From: an uncultured Gammaproteobacteria bacterium
Lineage (GTDB): Bacteria; Pseudomonadota; Gammaproteobacteria; Pseudomonadales; Azotimanducaceae
NCBI GenBank assembly: GCA_913050215.1
Contig: CAJXBG010000015.1
Location: 1-48,752, forward strand
Direction of reading: 5' to 3'
Length of the DNA: 48,752 bases
The notes under the pieces were generated by a model. That model saw nothing but the letters and a program-made list of their open reading frames with translations, did no database searches and had not been told where the DNA came from. Numbering within the stretch: the first letter of the stretch is position 1; each line of letters opens with the position of its first letter. Below are positions 7,655 through 17,796 of this stretch, piece after piece. A program made the position numbers and the translations under genes.

Positions 7655-8932
7655 ATGGATTTATTGGTTGTAGGCATCAATCACACGACAGCCCCCGTTT
7701 CACTGCGGGAGAAGATCGCGTTCACGCCTGATCAGATATCCAATGCACTGCAATCTCTGGTCAATGAAGTCGAGTTGCAGGAACTCGCTATTCTTTCCAC
7801 CTGCAACAGAACTGAAGTCTACGCTATTCATGGTCACAATGAGCCTGACCTCATTATTGACTGGCTGGCCCAACAGCACGCGGTTCCTGCCACGACCATT
7901 AAGGCCTCAACCTACACCCACTGGGGGCATAGCGCTGTAAAACACATCATGAGAGTTGCTTCTGGGCTCGACTCGATGGTGCTTGGCGAACCCCAGATAC
8001 TGGGTCAATTGAAAGATTGTTTCAACTACGCTGATGCCAGCAATACGCTTGGCACATCACTCAACCGTCTGTCTCAATATACTTACAGAATCGCAAAGAA
8101 AGTCAGAACCAGCACTGCCATTGGGCAACATCCTGTTTCAGTCGCGTCTGCGGCGGTTGATCTCGCAGGCCAGCTTTTTGAAAACGTCTCAGATTGTCAT
8201 GCCTTGCTAATCGGCGCCGGAGATACGACGGAGCTTGTCGCCCGACATCTGCGTAACGCTGGCATTGCAAAAATGGTTATAGCAAATCGTACAAGATCGA
8301 ATGCGGAAAAAATTGCTGCTGAAGTTGGCGCCATCGCAACCGACCTCACAGATCTCACAGAAAGGCTGGTAGATGCTGATATCGTCATTTCCGCGACTTC
8401 AAGCCCGCTCCCTGTGCTTGGCAAAGGGATTGTTGAACGCGCCTTAAAACCCCGCAAGCACAAACCCATATTTATGGTCGACCTGGCCGTGCCCAGGGAT
8501 ATTGAGCCTGAGGTTGATAGCCTCGCTGATGTTTATCTCTATAGCGTCGACGACCTTCAGCAAATCATCTCCCAAAACATGGAGAATCGCCAAGAAGCTG
8601 CTCTTGAAGCCGAGGCGATCATCGAGGTCGCCGTCAACGAGTTCCAACAAAGCAACAAGTCACTGGATGCTGTAGATTTGCTCGTGAAATTTCGAAACCT
8701 TCATGAACAGATAAAAAACGATGAACTGAGCTCGGCACTAAATCGTCTTGAAAAAGGGGAAGACCCTGAAAGCGTACTAACGCATTTCGCAAACAAACTC
8801 ACCAATAAAATTGTTCATACACCCAGCGTTCAATTGAAACAGGCCAGTATTGAAGGACGTACCGACATATTCGGCGCGGTTGAAGATTTGTATCAATTGG
8901 GTAATGAAGATCCCAACGAAAAAGAGCAATAA
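7655..8932 (+). CDS. hemA: glutamyl-tRNA reductase
   Basis: HemA reduces Glu-tRNA to glutamate-1-semialdehyde with NADPH, the first committed step of C5 tetrapyrrole (haem) synthesis. The 425-residue product starts MDLLVVGINHTTAPVSLREK like E. coli HemA. The catalytic cysteine is C50 in LSTCNRTEVYA. The MVLGEPQILGQ motif, the NADPH Rossmann segment (LIGAGDTTELVARHL) and the C-terminal dimerisation helices all follow. The ATG at 7655 fits the family but lacks a strong Shine-Dalgarno. It heads hemA-prfA-prmC-moeB. E. coli HemA levels depend on haem-dependent proteolysis; whether that applies here cannot be seen. Confidence 0.97.
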   Translation: MDLLVVGINHTTAPVSLREKIAFTPDQISNALQSLVNEVELQELAILSTCNRTEVYAIHGHNEPDLIIDWLAQQHAVPATTIKASTYTHWGHSAVKHIMRVASGLDSMVLGEPQILGQLKDCFNYADASNTLGTSLNRLSQYTYRIAKKVRTSTAIGQHPVSVASAAVDLAGQLFENVSDCHALLIGAGDTTELVARHLRNAGIAKMVIANRTRSNAEKIAAEVGAIATDLTDLTERLVDADIVISATSSPLPVLGKGIVERALKPRKHKPIFMVDLAVPRDIEPEVDSLADVYLYSVDDLQQIISQNMENRQEAALEAEAIIEVAVNEFQQSNKSLDAVDLLVKFRNLHEQIKNDELSSALNRLEKGEDPESVLTHFANKLTNKIVHTPSVQLKQASIEGRTDIFGAVEDLYQLGNEDPNEKEQ

Positions 8933-8958
8933 CTGTTCTATAACTAGAAGTACCAAAC

Positions 8959-10053
8959 ATGAAATCAACATTAAAGACCAAACTCGATCAGCTTCTTGAA
9001 AGATACGAAGAGCTTGGCGCGCTGATGAGCGACGGTGACGTAATTTCCGATCAAAATATGTTTCGGGCTTACTCAAGAGAGTACGCCGAAATTGAGCCCG
9101 TTGTTTTATGCTATCGGGACTACGAACAGCAGCTCAACGAACTGGAAGAAACTAAAATTCTTGCAAGCGATGAAGATGAAGACATTCGCGCGATGGCGGC
9201 CGAAGAACTTGACGATCTTCAAGGCCGGGTCGACGGCCTTGATCAATCACTGCAAAAGTTGTTGTTACCGAGAGACCCCAACGACTCTCACAATGTCTTT
9301 CTAGAAATCCGCGCGGGCACCGGTGGCGACGAGGCGGCCATTTTCGCTGGCGACCTGTTCAAGATGTACCAGCGATTTGCCGAGACTAGGAACTGGAAGG
9401 TCGAGATTATGAATGAACGCGCCGGCGATCATGGCGGCTTCAAAGAAATCATAAGCCGTATAGCAGGCAAGGAGGTGTTCGGACAGCTAAAGTTTGAGTC
9501 AGGCGCGCACCGGGTTCAACGCGTACCACAAACCGAATCGCAGGGACGAATACACACCTCGGCATGCACTGTCGCGGTCATGCCGGAAGTCGAAGACGTC
9601 GATGAAATTGAAATCGATAAGAATGATCTGAGAGTTGACACTTATCGGGCATCCGGCTCAGGTGGTCAGCACGTTAATAAAACGGATTCAGCCGTGCGAT
9701 TAACTCACATTCCTACAGGCGTGGTCGTTGAGTGTCAGGACGAACGCTCGCAACACAAAAACAAGGCACGAGCAATGAGCCTGCTTCAGGCCAAACTGAT
9801 GGATCAGGCTGAACAAAAACAGTCTGACGAGCAAGCAGCAGCGCGCCGAAGCTTGGTCGGCAGTGGTGATAGGTCGGAGAAAATTCGAACCTATAACTTC
9901 CCCGATAGCAGGGTAACGGATCATCGCATCAACCTGACGCTACACAGATTGGCACAAACCATGGCAGGAGATATGGCACCGATCATCGACCATCTTGTAC
10001 AGGAACATCAGGCAGACCTGCTGAGTTCGCTGGGCGAGGAATTGGACGGCTAG
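8959..10053 (+). CDS. prfA: peptide chain release factor 1
   Basis: RF1 reads UAA and UAG and triggers peptide release. The 364-residue product has the codon-recognition tripeptide of the PxT class at P190-Q191-T192 (PAT in E. coli) and the GGQ motif at G235-G236-Q237, whose glutamine is the substrate of PrmC encoded next. The coiled-coil N-terminal domain covers roughly residues 1-110. It lies 26 nt downstream of hemA, so the operon arrangement is the classic one. Confidence 0.97.
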   Translation: MKSTLKTKLDQLLERYEELGALMSDGDVISDQNMFRAYSREYAEIEPVVLCYRDYEQQLNELEETKILASDEDEDIRAMAAEELDDLQGRVDGLDQSLQKLLLPRDPNDSHNVFLEIRAGTGGDEAAIFAGDLFKMYQRFAETRNWKVEIMNERAGDHGGFKEIISRIAGKEVFGQLKFESGAHRVQRVPQTESQGRIHTSACTVAVMPEVEDVDEIEIDKNDLRVDTYRASGSGGQHVNKTDSAVRLTHIPTGVVVECQDERSQHKNKARAMSLLQAKLMDQAEQKQSDEQAAARRSLVGSGDRSEKIRTYNFPDSRVTDHRINLTLHRLAQTMAGDMAPIIDHLVQEHQADLLSSLGEELDG

Positions 10054-10057
10054 CGCT

Positions 10058-10948
10058 ATGTTGAGGACCAGCAGCACAACTGTGGGTGATCTTGTCCGCT
10101 CGATTAAAAGCTCGAAATTGCCTTCAGACACGCCGTTGCTAGACTGCCAACTTTTACTCTCTGAATGCTTGCAAAGGTCAAAAAGCTGGCTGCTCGCACA
10201 CGACGAGTATTGTCTTACCGATGAGGAAGCGCAGACGTATACAAGTCTGCTGGCACGGCGTATCGCCGGAGAACCTATTGCTTACATTCTTGGAAGCCAA
10301 GGATTCTGGGATATGGAGCTGAAGGTCACCCCTGACACACTCATTCCCAGACCGGAAACCGAGCTTTTGGTCGAAACGGTACTCGCCACCTGCAGCTCAG
10401 CATATCAACGTGTTGTTGATCTTGGCACGGGAACAGGCGCCATCGCCATTGCTATTCAACGTGAGCGTCCGAATTGGGAAGTGTGGGCAACGGACTTTTC
10501 ATCCGCCGCGCTGACGGTCGCTGAGAAAAACGCCGTTGATTGGTCAGCAGGAAAGATACAATTTCTACAGAGCCATTGGCTGAATAATTTTGGTCCGGAG
10601 GAATTTGATCTGATCATATCGAACCCGCCTTACATTCAGCACAATGACAGCCACTTGCAGGCTCTTCAACATGAACCTACATCAGCACTGACCGCCTCTG
10701 ATAACGGCATGGCTGATCTAAAAGCAATTATCAGGCAATCTACCCACTGCCTGAAACCTGGCGGTCGATTACTGCTCGAGCATGGGTATGATCAACAGGC
10801 ACAGGTTGCCGAGTTGCTTGAAAAAGAGGGTTACACTGAAATAGCACTATTAGCAGACTACAACCACATTCCACGAGCCGTATTGACTCGCTGGGCGCCT
10901 GATCGCTGTCTGCAAGCTCAACAAGGCTCAAAAATGGAAAATGAGTAA
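10058..10948 (+). CDS. prmC: release factor N5-glutamine methyltransferase
   Basis: PrmC methylates the GGQ glutamine of RF1 and RF2 with S-adenosylmethionine. The 296-residue product has the helical substrate domain (residues 1 to about 90, with RRIAGEPIAYILGSQGFW), the SAM-binding motif VVDLGTGTGAIAI, and NPPY at 189-192, which binds the target glutamine. It begins 4 nt after the prfA stop, with GAGGA rather far upstream inside prfA; coupling to prfA translation is likely. Its stop is immediately followed by the moeB ATG. Confidence 0.96.
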   Translation: MLRTSSTTVGDLVRSIKSSKLPSDTPLLDCQLLLSECLQRSKSWLLAHDEYCLTDEEAQTYTSLLARRIAGEPIAYILGSQGFWDMELKVTPDTLIPRPETELLVETVLATCSSAYQRVVDLGTGTGAIAIAIQRERPNWEVWATDFSSAALTVAEKNAVDWSAGKIQFLQSHWLNNFGPEEFDLIISNPPYIQHNDSHLQALQHEPTSALTASDNGMADLKAIIRQSTHCLKPGGRLLLEHGYDQQAQVAELLEKEGYTEIALLADYNHIPRAVLTRWAPDRCLQAQQGSKMENE

Positions 10949-11716
10949 ATGAACAACGACGAGTTACTCAGATATAGCCGACAAATCATGCTGCCGGAAA
11001 TTGAAATTGAAGGGCAGGAAAAATTACTCCGGGCAACCGCGATCATCGTTGGCGCCGGCGGGCTAGGTTGCCCTGTCGGGTTGTATCTTGCCTCTGCTGG
11101 TATTGGCAATCTCATCATTATTGACGACGACGATGTCGATCTTTCCAATCTCCAGCGGCAGATTGCCCATGGCGTTGATGACATCGGTGTAAACAAGACC
11201 ACGTCGCTAGCAAATACGATTGAACAACTTAATCCCACGGTTTCGGTACGCGCAATACCCAGCAGAGTTTCCTCGACAGAATTTGCTAGCCTGATAGCCG
11301 AGTCTCATCACGCGGCGGATGACCACGTAACCATCGTGCTCGATTGCACTGACAATTTTGAGACTCGGTTTATGATCAACCAGACATGTGTAAACAGCAG
11401 GACACCGCTGGTGTCCGGTGCAGCCATCAGGCTTGAGGGTCAAGTCATGGTCTACGATCCGGCGATCGTCGATTGCGCCTGCTATCAATGCCTGTATCAA
11501 AATGCCAGCGACCAACAACTTAACTGTGCCGAAAACGGTGTTGCTGCTCCGGTTGTTGGTATCATTGGTTCAATTCAGGCCATGGAGGCTATCAAAATCA
11601 TTGTGGGCACAGGCGAGACGCTCGCAGGGCATTTGTTAATTGCCGATATGAAGTCCATGGACTGGCGCAAACTCAAGTTGCCCAAGAACCCCGCTTGTTC
11701 AGCATGCGGGCACTAA
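10949..11716 (+). CDS. moeB: molybdopterin-synthase adenylyltransferase (HesA/MoeB/ThiF)
   Basis: E1-like enzyme that adenylates the C-terminal glycine of a sulfur-carrier protein (MoaD or ThiS type). The 255-residue product has the ATP loop GAGGLGCPVGLYLASAG, the arginine of LSNLQRQI, DCTDNFETR, and a zinc site from C178, C181, C250 and C253 that ends only two residues before the C-terminus. The ATG abuts the prmC stop with no gap. In Pseudomonas this place is called moeB and murI follows; here a sulfotransferase gene follows instead. MoeB versus ThiF substrate choice cannot be decided from sequence alone. Confidence 0.9.
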   Translation: MNNDELLRYSRQIMLPEIEIEGQEKLLRATAIIVGAGGLGCPVGLYLASAGIGNLIIIDDDDVDLSNLQRQIAHGVDDIGVNKTTSLANTIEQLNPTVSVRAIPSRVSSTEFASLIAESHHAADDHVTIVLDCTDNFETRFMINQTCVNSRTPLVSGAAIRLEGQVMVYDPAIVDCACYQCLYQNASDQQLNCAENGVAAPVVGIIGSIQAMEAIKIIVGTGETLAGHLLIADMKSMDWRKLKLPKNPACSACGH

Positions 11717-11747
11717 AAACAAGACCCAATATGAATTGGCAAGCTCG

Positions 11748-13682
11748 ATGACCTTACCGACTGATGATTCACAGACTGCCGCTGCCTCTCTGGAAGCCGC
11801 AATCAACGATGCGCTTAACCAGCATAGTCGCGGTAATTTGGTGCAGGCTGAAAAACAATACAGAGCAGTGCTTGTAAAAGCGCCCAAACATGCTGTCGCA
11901 CTGCATTATCTCGGCGTGATTGCACTACAGACCAACAATGCCGATCAGGCTATCGAGTTAATCAGCCAGTCGATTGTGCAGGCTCCCGATTATGCTGACG
12001 CCTACAGCAATCTGGCCAACGCATATCAGGCAAAGGGCCGTTTTAAGGATGCGGCCGAGAGCCTTGAAAAGACGCTGGAGTTAACGGACGCGGCTACCTC
12101 GCCTAATCCCGAGATTCGAGCAAATCTGGGGAATGCCTACGCACAACTATCAAACTTCCAGTCTGCGGCAGTAAACTACCAGCGAGCAATCGCTATTGGG
12201 CGCGAGCAAAGCAGGGAGCTACCGGAGGTTCACCGAAATTTGGCTAATGCCTGGCTTCAACTGGGAAGACCGGGGAAGGCGCTAAACAGCATTACTGAGG
12301 CTAACCGACTGCTACCAGGCAATATCGCCATACAACTGACAATGGCCAATATACTGCCGGAAACAGGTCGGCAGGAAGAGGCTATCGCCTGTTATCAAGA
12401 GATTCTGAAGCGCAACAACAACTCACCCCAGGTGCATACAAACCTCGCCAATGTGCTGCGTCACACAGGAGATCTGTCCCAAGCGTTTAGCCACTACAAC
12501 CAAGCCATTGAACTCGACCCGGCATTCGATGAGGCCTATTACAACCGCGCAGTGGCGCATATGGACAATGGGGATCTCACCGCTTCAAGAGAAGATGCGA
12601 GCCGAGCAATTGAACTCAATCCTGTCTACGGCAAGGCACACGGATTAATCGCCAGTCTTGAAAATGCCGCTTCAGAATCCAACCTCGGTTTGAACGCGCT
12701 CCAAGAAGCCTTCGCGCAGAGGGATCTACCACCTGAACAAAAAATGCACCTCGCTTTCGCGCTTGGGAAATCGCTGGAAGGCGCTAAACAGTACGACAAA
12801 GCCTTCGCTTACTATCGACTCGCAAATACCTTGCGCCGCAAAGCTATTTATTATGACGAAGAGGAAGAATTAACGTTTTTTACCAATCTCAAACAAACCA
12901 TTACGCCAGCAAGTGTTCAATCCGGTAGCCCGATTCAAAAGCGTGAGAACAATAAGATCAGGCCTGTCTTTATTCTTGGCATGCCACGTTCCGGCACAAC
13001 CCTCGTCGAACAAATTTTAGCAAGCCACCCGGAAGTTCACGCCGCAGGTGAAGTGAGCTATTTGTCTCAAAGCATCTCAGGAGAACTGAAGACCCCAAAT
13101 GGTATTGACTACACGGCGGACCTTGAGCACGCAACGGCCGCATCGATCAGTCGTATTGCAGACAACTATCTCACCCAACTTGGCAAAAACACTCATGAAA
13201 GTCGTGTTATTACGGACAAATTGCCAATGAATTTCTTCCACGTTGGTTTGATTAAGATGGCTTTTCCAGACGCAACCGTTATCCACTGCCAACGCAACCC
13301 ATTGGATACGTGTCTATCGATCTACAAAAACTTTTTCGCAGCCCAAGGACATAACTACAGCTACGACCTCGCAGAACTCGCCAGATATTATGCACGTTAT
13401 CAGGACCTGATGCGTTACTGGCAAAAAACGATGCCTGGCTTTATGTATGAGCTTAGCTACGAGGCACTCGTCAAAAATCAGGAAGAGGAATCGAAAAAAC
13501 TAATCGAGGCCAGCGGACTCGATTGGCACGCGGACTGTCTTGATTTCCATGAAACCAAACGACAAGTGCTCACTTTAAGTGCGACTCAGGTTAGACAGCC
13601 GATGTATAACAAGTCCGTTGAGTTCTGGCGGAATTACGAAACAGGCTTGACACCTATCATTGAAATACTTGGCAAGCGCTAG
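11748..13682 (+). CDS. TPR-repeat sulfotransferase
   Basis: A fusion of about eight N-terminal TPR repeats (residues about 20-330; for example [20 protein letters not shown] and [19 protein letters not shown]) and a C-terminal PAPS-dependent sulfotransferase domain. The 5'-phosphosulfate loop is GMPRSGTT (P413-R414-S415-G416-T417-T418), and the 3'-phosphate site shows R516 and S524, eight apart as in animal sulfotransferases. No signal peptide is seen. A TTG at 11736 gives four more residues; neither start has a clear Shine-Dalgarno. The substrate is unknown: this family resembles tyrosylprotein sulfotransferases, so a protein or a polysaccharide target is possible. Its TAG stop overlaps the lipA stop on the other strand. 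Confidence 0.88.
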   Translation: MTLPTDDSQTAAASLEAAINDALNQHSRGNLVQAEKQYRAVLVKAPKHAVALHYLGVIALQTNNADQAIELISQSIVQAPDYADAYSNLANAYQAKGRFKDAAESLEKTLELTDAATSPNPEIRANLGNAYAQLSNFQSAAVNYQRAIAIGREQSRELPEVHRNLANAWLQLGRPGKALNSITEANRLLPGNIAIQLTMANILPETGRQEEAIACYQEILKRNNNSPQVHTNLANVLRHTGDLSQAFSHYNQAIELDPAFDEAYYNRAVAHMDNGDLTASREDASRAIELNPVYGKAHGLIASLENAASESNLGLNALQEAFAQRDLPPEQKMHLAFALGKSLEGAKQYDKAFAYYRLANTLRRKAIYYDEEEELTFFTNLKQTITPASVQSGSPIQKRENNKIRPVFILGMPRSGTTLVEQILASHPEVHAAGEVSYLSQSISGELKTPNGIDYTADLEHATAASISRIADNYLTQLGKNTHESRVITDKLPMNFFHVGLIKMAFPDATVIHCQRNPLDTCLSIYKNFFAAQGHNYSYDLAELARYYARYQDLMRYWQKTMPGFMYELSYEALVKNQEEESKKLIEASGLDWHADCLDFHETKRQVLTLSATQVRQPMYNKSVEFWRNYETGLTPIIEILGKR

Positions 13683-14638
13683 CCAAATTCACCCTTTGCC
13701 TGAAGATCAGCATGGTAAGACGAGCGCACAAGGGGGCCGCTGGCAACATGGGAAAATCCCAATGCCTTCGCGTCCCGGGCCAGCTCAGCAAACTCGTCAG
13801 GATGTACATACCTTTCCAGTGCTAGGTGGTCTCTACTTGGCTGCAGGTATTGCCCAAGCGTTACCATGTCGACATCGTGGGCGCGCATATCTCGCATCAC
13901 TTCTCGCACTTCATCCAGTGTCTCACCCAGACCCAGCATCAACCCCGATTTTGTCAGCACAGTGGGATTTAACTGTTTGTATTGTTTCAAAAGCGCTAAG
14001 GACCACTGGTAGTCTGCACCGGGGCGGGCTTTTTTATAAAGCCTGGGTACAGTTTCCAAATTATGATTGAAAACATCTGGCGGACAATTTGAGAGTATTT
14101 CCAGCGCTATTTCCATTCGCCCTCTAAAATCAGGCACCAAGACTTCCACTCGGGTATTTGGATTGTGAGCTCTTAACTCTGAGATACAATCTGCAAAATG
14201 ACCGGCTCCACTGTCTTTAAGATCATCCCGATCGACTGATGTCACCACAACATATTTAAGCTTCATTTCAGCGACGGCTTCAGCCAGTTGTCTTGGCTCG
14301 TCCTTATCGAGTGCAAGCGGTTTACCGTGCGCCACATCACAAAAAGGACAGCGGCGTGTGCAAATCTCTCCCATAATCATGAAAGTGGCGGTGCCGTGAG
14401 AAAAACACTCCGAAATATTCGGACAACTCGCCTCTTCGCAGACACTGGCGAGCTTTCGTGTTCTGAGTATGTTTTTGATACGTCCCACCTCAGAACTTGC
14501 GGGTATGCGGACTCTAATCCAATCCGGTTTACGCAACACTGTGTCGCTGGGAATCACCTTGACGGGAATTCGGCGGACTTTATCTGCTCCCCGATGCTTT
14601 TCACCTTCAACCAGTTTATTTCGTATATCTCTAGCCAT
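13679..14638 (-). CDS. lipA: lipoyl synthase
   Basis: Radical SAM enzyme that inserts two sulfurs into octanoyl groups on lipoyl domains. The 319-residue product carries both 4Fe-4S sites: the auxiliary cysteines C67, C72 and C78, and the radical SAM CX3CX2C at C93, C97 and C100 (CTRRCPFC). The C-terminal RSSYHA, whose serine ligates the auxiliary cluster, is present. It lies 22 nt downstream of lipB. The stop codon TAG overlaps that of the convergent sulfotransferase gene in one CTAG palindrome. Confidence 0.97.
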   Translation of the reverse strand: MARDIRNKLVEGEKHRGADKVRRIPVKVIPSDTVLRKPDWIRVRIPASSEVGRIKNILRTRKLASVCEEASCPNISECFSHGTATFMIMGEICTRRCPFCDVAHGKPLALDKDEPRQLAEAVAEMKLKYVVVTSVDRDDLKDSGAGHFADCISELRAHNPNTRVEVLVPDFRGRMEIALEILSNCPPDVFNHNLETVPRLYKKARPGADYQWSLALLKQYKQLNPTVLTKSGLMLGLGETLDEVREVMRDMRAHDVDMVTLGQYLQPSRDHLALERYVHPDEFAELARDAKALGFSHVASGPLVRSSYHADLQAKGEFG

Positions 14639-14660
14639 AATACTTATTCAAAACGTTGAT

Positions 14661-15299
14661 TTAATTCAGTTCGGCGGCATCATAACCGAATAAGTCGGTA
14701 ATATGTTCCGTCAATTCAATTGCCAGTTCCGGCATGGTGGCATCTATGCCCTGATCTTTCGTCTGTGTTACCTCAAGACCCGCGTATCCACATGGGTTGA
14801 TCAGCGAAAAAACATCCAAATCCATTTCTACGTTCAGACTCAACCCGTGGTAAGCGCAGCCTTTTCGGACCCGCAATCCCAGCGCAGCAATTTTTTTGCC
14901 TGCAACATATACGCCGGGCGCCTTCCTATCCGGTTGCGCATCAACACCGTAGCTGGTGAGCAACTGAACAATCGACTGCTCGATCGTCGTCACAAGCTGA
15001 CGCACTCCCACGCCCAGTCGCTTAATGTCAAACAGGGTATAAGCGACAAGTTGTCCTGGGCCATGGTAGGTCACCTGCCCGCCACGGTCGGTTCGAACGA
15101 CTGGAATTTCACCCGGTAGCAGCAGATGCTCTTCTTTTCCCGCTTGCCCAAGGGTAAAGACCGGCGGATGCTGTACCAACCATAGCTCATCACTCACACC
15201 AGCAGACCGTTCGAGCGTAAAGGCTCGCATCTTATGCCAGGTATGCTCGTAATCCATGGGTTTGTTCAGAAAATTTCTGACGATCAGTCTGCGAGTCAC
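14661..15299 (-). CDS. lipB: octanoyl-ACP:protein octanoyltransferase
   Basis: Moves octanoyl from acyl carrier protein to lipoyl domains, the step before LipA. The 212-residue product has [16 protein letters not shown], the catalytic lysine at about K136 ([11 protein letters not shown]), HGLSLNV, and catalytic C170 in [12 protein letters not shown]. The start is GTG at 15299. It lies between ybeD and lipA, the order conserved in E. coli and Pseudomonas. Confidence 0.96.
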   Translation of the reverse strand: MTRRLIVRNFLNKPMDYEHTWHKMRAFTLERSAGVSDELWLVQHPPVFTLGQAGKEEHLLLPGEIPVVRTDRGGQVTYHGPGQLVAYTLFDIKRLGVGVRQLVTTIEQSIVQLLTSYGVDAQPDRKAPGVYVAGKKIAALGLRVRKGCAYHGLSLNVEMDLDVFSLINPCGYAGLEVTQTKDQGIDATMPELAIELTEHITDLFGYDAAELN

Positions 15300-15325
15300 T
15301 AGGGCAAGCCTTTTTGAGGTTTTGG

Positions 15326-15613
15326 CTATAACACCATTCGAACCCAGGCATGGGTTTTCAGTTCTTCGAACATACTTTTGAGTTGAGGCTCACCTGAAGC
15401 ATAGAAAGCAACCCGAACCGAACAGTACTTACCTTGTTTACTGGGCTTCTCTTCGACTTTCGCCGTGGTCAGGGTTGTATCGTATTTGAGCAAAATCTCG
15501 AGTACCTTCTCGACCAAGTCAGGCGAAGCATCACAAATCACTTTGATCGGATAATCACAAGGGAACTCTATTTTCGGGGGCGCGTCGCTTTGTCCCTCGT
15601 TAGTGCTATTCAT
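15326..15613 (-). CDS. ybeD: UPF0250 (DUF493) protein YbeD
   Basis: A 95-residue cytosolic protein with an ACT-like ferredoxin fold ([23 protein letters not shown], then [18 protein letters not shown]). The fold and gene position between dacA and lipB suggest a small regulatory role tied to lipoate synthesis, but no reaction is known. The start is ATG at 15613; 29 nt separate it from dacA. Confidence 0.93.
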   Translation of the reverse strand: MNSTNEGQSDAPPKIEFPCDYPIKVICDASPDLVEKVLEILLKYDTTLTTAKVEEKPSKQGKYCSVRVAFYASGEPQLKSMFEELKTHAWVRMVL

Positions 15614-15642
15614 AGGTATTTCTCACATTTATTCTGTTAACG

Positions 15643-16854
15643 CTAGGGTATTTTCAGCGGGTCACCGCCGAAGAGCTGCAGAGCGAACAACGACAGCGAG
15701 TGCCACATGCGCTTGAAAAACCCGGCTTCAGGTATATCTGCCAGCGCAATCAGCGGCCCTTCATAGACCACATTATCACCCATGCTAACGGTGAGCTGAC
15801 CCAGCGCCTGCCCAGCACTGATAGGGCCGAGAATCACACTCTCTACATCCATGGCAGCACTCAGGGACCCTTTTGACCCACGAGGTAATGTTATAACAAC
15901 CGCTTCACCTAGACCCATACTCACACTAGATACTTCAGCATTCCATAATCGCACCGTATTCAATATTTCTCGAGCGTCGTACAAACGCACCGTTTCAAAA
16001 TATCGAAAGCCATAACTGAGTAGCTTTTGACTTTCGGTTGCCCTCGCCTTTTCGGATTTGGTACCCATCACGACGGAAATCAAACGCATATTATTCCTGA
16101 CAGCGGATGCCACCAGACAATAGCCAGCAGCTTCCGTGTGCCCTGTTTTCACGCCATCGACGGACCTGTCAGCCCAGAGCAACTTGTTACGATTACTTTG
16201 ATTAATTTCATTGTAGCGAAACGATTTTTCTGAGTAGAGTTTGTAGTGTTCCGGATGCCTGTTAATTAGTGCGATCGTCAGCTTAGCCAGATCTGATGCC
16301 GTGGTGTAGTGATCCTCATCGGGTAGTCCCGTTGCATTCATAAAGTTCGTATCTGACATTCCCAGCCGCATAGCGTGCTGATTCATCACATCTGCAAAAG
16401 CATCTTCTCCGCCCGCGATATGTTCAGCCATCGCGACGCTGGCATCATTACCTGACTGGATAATAATGCCTTTCAACAATTGGTCTACACTGACCTTCGT
16501 ACCCTCCTGAATAAACATTCGCGAACCTTCCATCCTCCAGGCTTTAACACTGACATCTACTGCTTCAGTCTCCGTTAAGGTGCCACGTTCAATCTCCTCC
16601 GCAGCAACATAGCTAGTCATAATCTTAGTCAGGCTCGCCGGCGGTAAACGCTGTTTGCTGTTGTGTTCAACCAGCACACGCCCGGTGTCAGCATCAAGCA
16701 ACAAATATCCCTCCGCGGCCAGTTGCGGTGGCGCAGGTATGATAGGTGCGGCAGGCGACCCTGCGGCGGCGCCTGTTGAAGGCATAGCAATCAATATGGC
16801 GGACAAAAGTAACGCTGTCGCCGGCATGAAGAGGTGTATTGCATATTTTGGCAT
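15643..16854 (-). CDS. dacA: D-alanyl-D-alanine carboxypeptidase (PBP5 type)
   Basis: Periplasmic penicillin-binding protein that trims the terminal D-Ala of peptidoglycan pentapeptides. The 403-residue product has a signal peptide cleaved near AGAAAG-type residues (about 25-32), the SxxK motif S74-L-T-K77, SGN at S134-N136, and KTG at 236-238, followed by the PBP5 C-terminal domain. The last 25 residues (FFKRMWHSLSLFALQLFGG) form the amphipathic membrane anchor. It stands 63 nt downstream of rlpA in the rod-shape block. Confidence 0.96.
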   Translation of the reverse strand: MPKYAIHLFMPATALLLSAILIAMPSTGAAAGSPAAPIIPAPPQLAAEGYLLLDADTGRVLVEHNSKQRLPPASLTKIMTSYVAAEEIERGTLTETEAVDVSVKAWRMEGSRMFIQEGTKVSVDQLLKGIIIQSGNDASVAMAEHIAGGEDAFADVMNQHAMRLGMSDTNFMNATGLPDEDHYTTASDLAKLTIALINRHPEHYKLYSEKSFRYNEINQSNRNKLLWADRSVDGVKTGHTEAAGYCLVASAVRNNMRLISVVMGTKSEKARATESQKLLSYGFRYFETVRLYDAREILNTVRLWNAEVSSVSMGLGEAVVITLPRGSKGSLSAAMDVESVILGPISAGQALGQLTVSMGDNVVYEGPLIALADIPEAGFFKRMWHSLSLFALQLFGGDPLKIP

Positions 16855-16917
16855 GATGATTTCGCCTGATTCAGATAACAGAGATTTTATCCTGTGCTTC
16901 GCCTAATTGCGCGAATT

Positions 16918-17796
16918 TTAGTTTCGATCGCGCATCGGTGTTGTTGATTCTCCCTCGATATCTACCTTGAGAGGTTTTCCAAGATCTGAACTTTCAACCA
17001 GCGAAGCAATTTCGTCACGTATCCCTTCGTTCGCTATCGGACCGAGCCAGACTTTGTGCAGCATTAAGGTATCTACTTCGCTCTGCAATATCCGGGTGCT
17101 GGTTTCCAGTTGATGGTGACTTAGCAAGCGATCAATCTTTTGTTGCAGCGATTTTGCACCCGTTGGCTGAGAGAAAGCGCCGAGCTGGAGATAGTACTGG
17201 TCGCCTAAACGTGCTGTATTGGCGCGCGCTGGATAATTCCTATGGTCCAGCGCTTCAACGACGACTGGTGCGGTACCTTTGTTTTCGAAACCAAGCTCAA
17301 GTGCCGTTTTCCAAGACAAATCAATGAGTCTATCATCATGGAACGGCCCTCTATCGTTGACCCTCAATACTACCTTTTTACCACTGTCCAGATTCGTGAC
17401 CCTTACCCAGGTCGGCAACGGCAAGGCTTTATGGGCCGCAGAAAGTTGGTACATATCGTAAGTTTCGCCATTTGAGGTTTTACGACCATGGAATTTTTTA
17501 CCGTACCAAGAAGCGATACCAATCTCGACATAACCTAGACTTGAAGGTAGCACGTGGTAGGTTTTATCCCAGACCTCATAGGGCGTTCGGTTACCTGCGG
17601 TAAATTTCCCTGGATTAACCATTGCGGGAGGGTTGGTTCTCGACTGGATCTGACTTTGAGAATCACTTCTCGGGTCCGCTGCCTCGGAATCAAGCTGCGT
17701 CTGGCAACCCGCTACGAGCAATTGCACAAGCACCATCAAAACCGTGCGAGCTTTTATCGCATCTTGACGACCAGATGGATCAAACAATAGCTTCAC
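16918..17796 (-). CDS. rlpA: septal ring lytic transglycosylase RlpA lipoprotein
   Basis: RlpA is an outer membrane lipoprotein that cleaves denuded glycan strands at the septum. The 292-residue product has a lipobox VAGC (C31), the double-psi beta-barrel domain (GIASWYGKKFHGRKTSNGE, then VNDRGPFHDDRLIDLS) at about 90-185, and a C-terminal SPOR domain (YYLQLGAFSQPTGAKSLQQKI) that binds denuded peptidoglycan. The start is GTG at 17796, overlapping the mltB TGA by the 4 bases GTGA, so translation is probably coupled. Confidence 0.94.
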   Translation of the reverse strand: MKLLFDPSGRQDAIKARTVLMVLVQLLVAGCQTQLDSEAADPRSDSQSQIQSRTNPPAMVNPGKFTAGNRTPYEVWDKTYHVLPSSLGYVEIGIASWYGKKFHGRKTSNGETYDMYQLSAAHKALPLPTWVRVTNLDSGKKVVLRVNDRGPFHDDRLIDLSWKTALELGFENKGTAPVVVEALDHRNYPARANTARLGDQYYLQLGAFSQPTGAKSLQQKIDRLLSHHQLETSTRILQSEVDTLMLHKVWLGPIANEGIRDEIASLVESSDLGKPLKVDIEGESTTPMRDRN

